Assembly (NCBI RefSeq): GCF_011801145.1
Contig: NZ_CP046172.1
Location: forward strand, 8,370,001 to 8,434,000
Length of the DNA stretch: 64,000 bases
Direction of reading: 5' to 3'
From: Nocardia arthritidis
GTDB lineage: Bacteria; Actinomycetota; Actinomycetes; Mycobacteriales; Mycobacteriaceae
The notes under the pieces were generated by a model, which saw only the letters and a program-made list of their open reading frames with translations, made no database searches and was not told where the DNA came from. This document shows, one piece after another, positions 61,959 through 64,000 of this stretch (positions are counted from its first letter, which is position 1; each line of letters begins with the position of its first letter). Position numbers and translations under genes: made by a program.

Positions 61959-63382
61959 CCGAGCATTTTCTTCTGCACCTTGCCCATGGCGTTGCGCGGC
62001 AGCGCGTCGACGACCCGGATCTCGCGCGGGCGCTTGTGCACCGAAAGCTGTTCGGCCACATGGTCGATGAGCTCTTTTTCGATGGAATCGGTTGGTGCGC
62101 CGCGCAATACGACGAAGCCGACGATGCGCTGGCCGAGGTCGGCGTCGGGCAGACCGACGACGGCGGCCTCGGCCACGGCCGGGTGGCCGAGCAGCACCGT
62201 CTCCACCTCGCCCGCGCCGACGCGGTAGCCGCCGGATTTGATCAGGTCCACCGATTCACGGCCGACGATGCGGTGAAAGCCGCCCGCATCGATGACGGCG
62301 ACGTCACCGGTTTTGAACCAGCCGTCGGCGGTGAAGTTCTCGGCGGTGACCTCCGGGCGGTTGAGGTAGCCGTCGAACAGCATCGGGCCGGAAACCTGTA
62401 GGCCGCCGATGCTTTCGCCGTCGTGCGGCACATCGTTGCCCGCCTCGTCGCGCAGCCGGGTGCGCACGCCGCGCACCGGTGTGCCGACCCAGCCCGGCCT
62501 GCGTTCGCCGTCGGCGCGGGTGGACAGGGTGATCATGGTTTCGCTCATGCCGTAGCGCTCGACGGGTGCGTGGCCGGTGAGCTCGCGCAACTTCTCGAAT
62601 ACCGGCACCGGCAGCGGTGCGCTACCCGAGACGAGCAACCGCGCCTCACTCAATTGCTTTGCGGCAGTGGGGTCTTCGACGACACGCGACCACACCGTCG
62701 GCACCCCGAAGTACAGCGTGCCACCGGCGGCCGCATACGCCTGCGGCGTCGGTTTGCCGGTGTGCACGAGCGGGCTGCCCACCCGCAGCGGGCCGAGCAC
62801 GCCGAGGATCAGCCCGTGCACGTGGAACAGCGGAAGTCCGTGCACCAGAACGTCGTTCGGCGTCCATGCCCAGGCGTCGGCGAGCGCGTCCAAGCCGGCG
62901 GCGATGGCGCCGCGGCTGAGCACGACACCTTTCGGCAGGCCCGTGGTGCCGGAGGTGTAGAGGATGAAAGCGGTTGTGGCCGGGTCGGGTTCGGGATAGG
63001 TGTGCCAGGATCTGGCGTGCAGACGCACCGGAACCACCGGCAGCTCGGTGCCGTCGGGCGCGTCGCCGAGCCAGGCCTGCGCACCGGAATCGGCGAGGAT
63101 GTGCGCGAGTTCGGCGGCGCCGGAATCCGGCGGCACCGGCACCACGGTGACACCGGCGATCAGGCAGCCGAGCACGGCGAGCACGGTGGTCGCGGTGGGC
63201 CTGGCCAGCACGGCGACCCGGTCGGCCCGGGCGATCCGCTCGGCGACCGAGGTCGCCGCGCCGAGCAGATCGCCGCGCGACATGGTCACGCCGTCGATGG
63301 TGACGGCATTGGGGATATCGGCCCCCTGGGCAACGGCGATCGGGTTGAGGGAGCGGAGCAGCAGCGGCGGACCGAACGACAT
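61955..63382 (-). CDS. fadD36: Acyl-CoA synthetase, FadD36/malonyl-CoA-synthetase-like
   Basis: The 475-residue adenylate-forming enzyme has [46 protein letters not shown] and [14 protein letters not shown]. The segment [16 protein letters not shown] and the short length match FadD36 (Rv1193), whose relatives act on short dicarboxylic acids; the substrate is not fixed. Start ATG 63382 is 6 nt from a TAGCGT box. Confidence 0.85.
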   Translation of the reverse strand: MSFGPPLLLRSLNPIAVAQGADIPNAVTIDGVTMSRGDLLGAATSVAERIARADRVAVLARPTATTVLAVLGCLIAGVTVVPVPPDSGAAELAHILADSGAQAWLGDAPDGTELPVVPVRLHARSWHTYPEPDPATTAFILYTSGTTGLPKGVVLSRGAIAAGLDALADAWAWTPNDVLVHGLPLFHVHGLILGVLGPLRVGSPLVHTGKPTPQAYAAAGGTLYFGVPTVWSRVVEDPTAAKQLSEARLLVSGSAPLPVPVFEKLRELTGHAPVERYGMSETMITLSTRADGERRPGWVGTPVRGVRTRLRDEAGNDVPHDGESIGGLQVSGPMLFDGYLNRPEVTAENFTADGWFKTGDVAVIDAGGFHRIVGRESVDLIKSGGYRVGAGEVETVLLGHPAVAEAAVVGLPDADLGQRIVGFVVLRGAPTDSIEKELIDHVAEQLSVHKRPREIRVVDALPRNAMGKVQKKMLG

Positions 63383-63388
63383 TCGCCC

Positions 63389-63394
63389 ACGCTA
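63389..63394 (-). promoter_or_regulatory. Leaderless -10 box of fadD36 (TAGCGT)
   Basis: On the minus strand TAGCGT ends 6 nt before the ATG at 63382. Confidence 0.45.
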
Positions 63395-63455
63395 CTTCTC
63401 GGACCGAGAACACACCCACTCCGGTCGGTGCCCGTTGACACCCTTCCCGAGTCAG

Positions 63456-63482
63456 TGAGAAAGTTGATGCATAAGTTTCTCA
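63456..63482. promoter_or_regulatory. Operator-like dyad TGAGAAA...TTTCTCA upstream of the DUF2236 gene
   Basis: Arms TGAGAAA (63456-63462) and TTTCTCA (63476-63482), extended by TT/AA after one mismatch, form an AT-rich dyad 21 bp before the start at 63504. A TTGACA at 63435 precedes it. TetR-type regulators bind dyads of this size, but no regulator gene is in view. Confidence 0.45.
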
Positions 63483-63503
63483 ACGACGAGAACGAGGTCG
63501 ACG

Positions 63504-64000
63504 ATGACCAGCCCGCTCCGCGCCGTCGTCCCAGCCGCAACCGGCGACGATTTCGACATCCGAGCAGTAATCGACGGCTCGGCCGCGTTTTTCGGCGCGG
63601 CGGCCAACGTCATCATGCAGCTGAGCCTGCGACCGGTCGGCTACGGCGTGCTGGAAAGCACCGTCGACAGCGGCAAGATCATGCTGCATCCGATCAAGCG
63701 GACCCGCACCACGCTGACCTATCTGGCGGTCGCGCTGCTCGGCACCGAGGATGAACGCGCCGCCTACCGCGAGGCGGTCAACCGATCGCATATCCCCGTC
63801 CGCTCCACGCCGGACAGCCCGGTGAAATACAGCGCCTTCGATTCGCGGCTACAGCTGTGGGTGGCGGCCTGCCTCTACTGGGGCGCGCGCGACCTGTACG
63901 AACGCATGCACGGTCCGATGGACGAGGCGGCCGCCGACGGGTTCTACCGGCACGCCGAGCGGCTCGGCACCACCCTGCAGGTGCGGCCCGGCATGTGGCC
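63504..64000 (+). CDS. DUF2236 / MpaB-like oxygenase, N-terminal part (3' end outside window)
   Basis: The frame is open from ATG 63504 to the window end (165 residues). It has [81 protein letters not shown] and [15 protein letters not shown], the pattern of DUF2236, to which the latex-clearing protein and MpaB oxygenases belong. They are haem enzymes. A GAGG lies about 8 bp upstream. The remaining histidine ligands lie outside the window. Confidence 0.8.
   Translation, partial: MTSPLRAVVPAATGDDFDIRAVIDGSAAFFGAAANVIMQLSLRPVGYGVLESTVDSGKIMLHPIKRTRTTLTYLAVALLGTEDERAAYREAVNRSHIPVRSTPDSPVKYSAFDSRLQLWVAACLYWGARDLYERMHGPMDEAAADGFYRHAERLGTTLQVRPGMW

Overview
The window is chromosomal DNA from a high-GC actinomycete of the Mycobacteriales, most likely Nocardia or a close relative. 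Third codon positions are strongly G/C and GTG/TTG starts are common. Many genes start 6-8 nt after a TANNNT -10 box, which is the leaderless pattern of actinobacteria. From 23 kb to the right end the gene content matches, from memory, the Mycobacterium tuberculosis Rv1193-Rv1232c neighbourhood: MgtE-like, DUF1003, lytic transglycosylase, mrp, DivIVA-like, tag, DUF3117, glgA/glgC, O-methyltransferase, sigE-rseA-htrA-tatB, gpgS-folP2-fadD6-LOG, dapE/dapD and fadD36.

Layout. 1-4.1 kb: a dihydroxyacetone kinase operon ending in a DhaM-HPr-EI fusion. 4.2-6.8 kb: a TenA/PqqC-like protein and a membrane-anchored YedY-like molybdoenzyme. 6.9-9.2 kb: an MFS exporter with a PadR regulator. 9.3-13.8 kb: an osmoprotectant ABC importer (proXVWZ-like) with a second, divergent binding lipoprotein. 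13.8-16.4 kb: a DUF1501/DUF1800 pair. 16.4-23 kb, mostly minus strand: malic enzyme, a FAD oxidoreductase, a small membrane protein, a PHP phosphoesterase, a SUFU-domain protein, a general-stress membrane protein and a CitE-like lyase. 23-33.5 kb: the conserved MgtE-like to glgC block.

33.5-41.6 kb is the accessory part: a polymorphic toxin locus on the minus strand. A roughly 1,490-residue RHS/YD-repeat protein has a WXG-like N-terminal region and a short C-terminal toxin-like domain after the DPLGL boundary. Its reading frame is broken twice at short C runs. Seven small, visibly AT-richer genes follow it in the same direction. The first overlaps the toxin stop by 11 bp, and the last is a frameshifted copy of the first. 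This looks like an immunity array inserted into the conserved backbone between glgC and the O-methyltransferase/sigE block.

41.7-43.5 kb: a secreted protein, two convergent small membrane proteins that share a C-terminal TxGxCxPFC motif, and an O-methyltransferase. 43.5-47.1 kb: the sigE-rseA-htrA-tatB envelope-stress module. A near-perfect sigE-type promoter and a 10-bp hairpin lie upstream of sigE. 47.2-50.7 kb: an HTH protein, two uncharacterised genes, XdhC and a Uma2-like protein. 50.8-54.6 kb: a PaoABC-type molybdenum hydroxylase operon. 54.7-60.97 kb: gpgS-folP2, fadD6, two LOG-family proteins and dapE. dapD, fadD36 and a truncated DUF2236 gene close the window. No rRNA, tRNA, CRISPR array, integrase or transposase was recognised.
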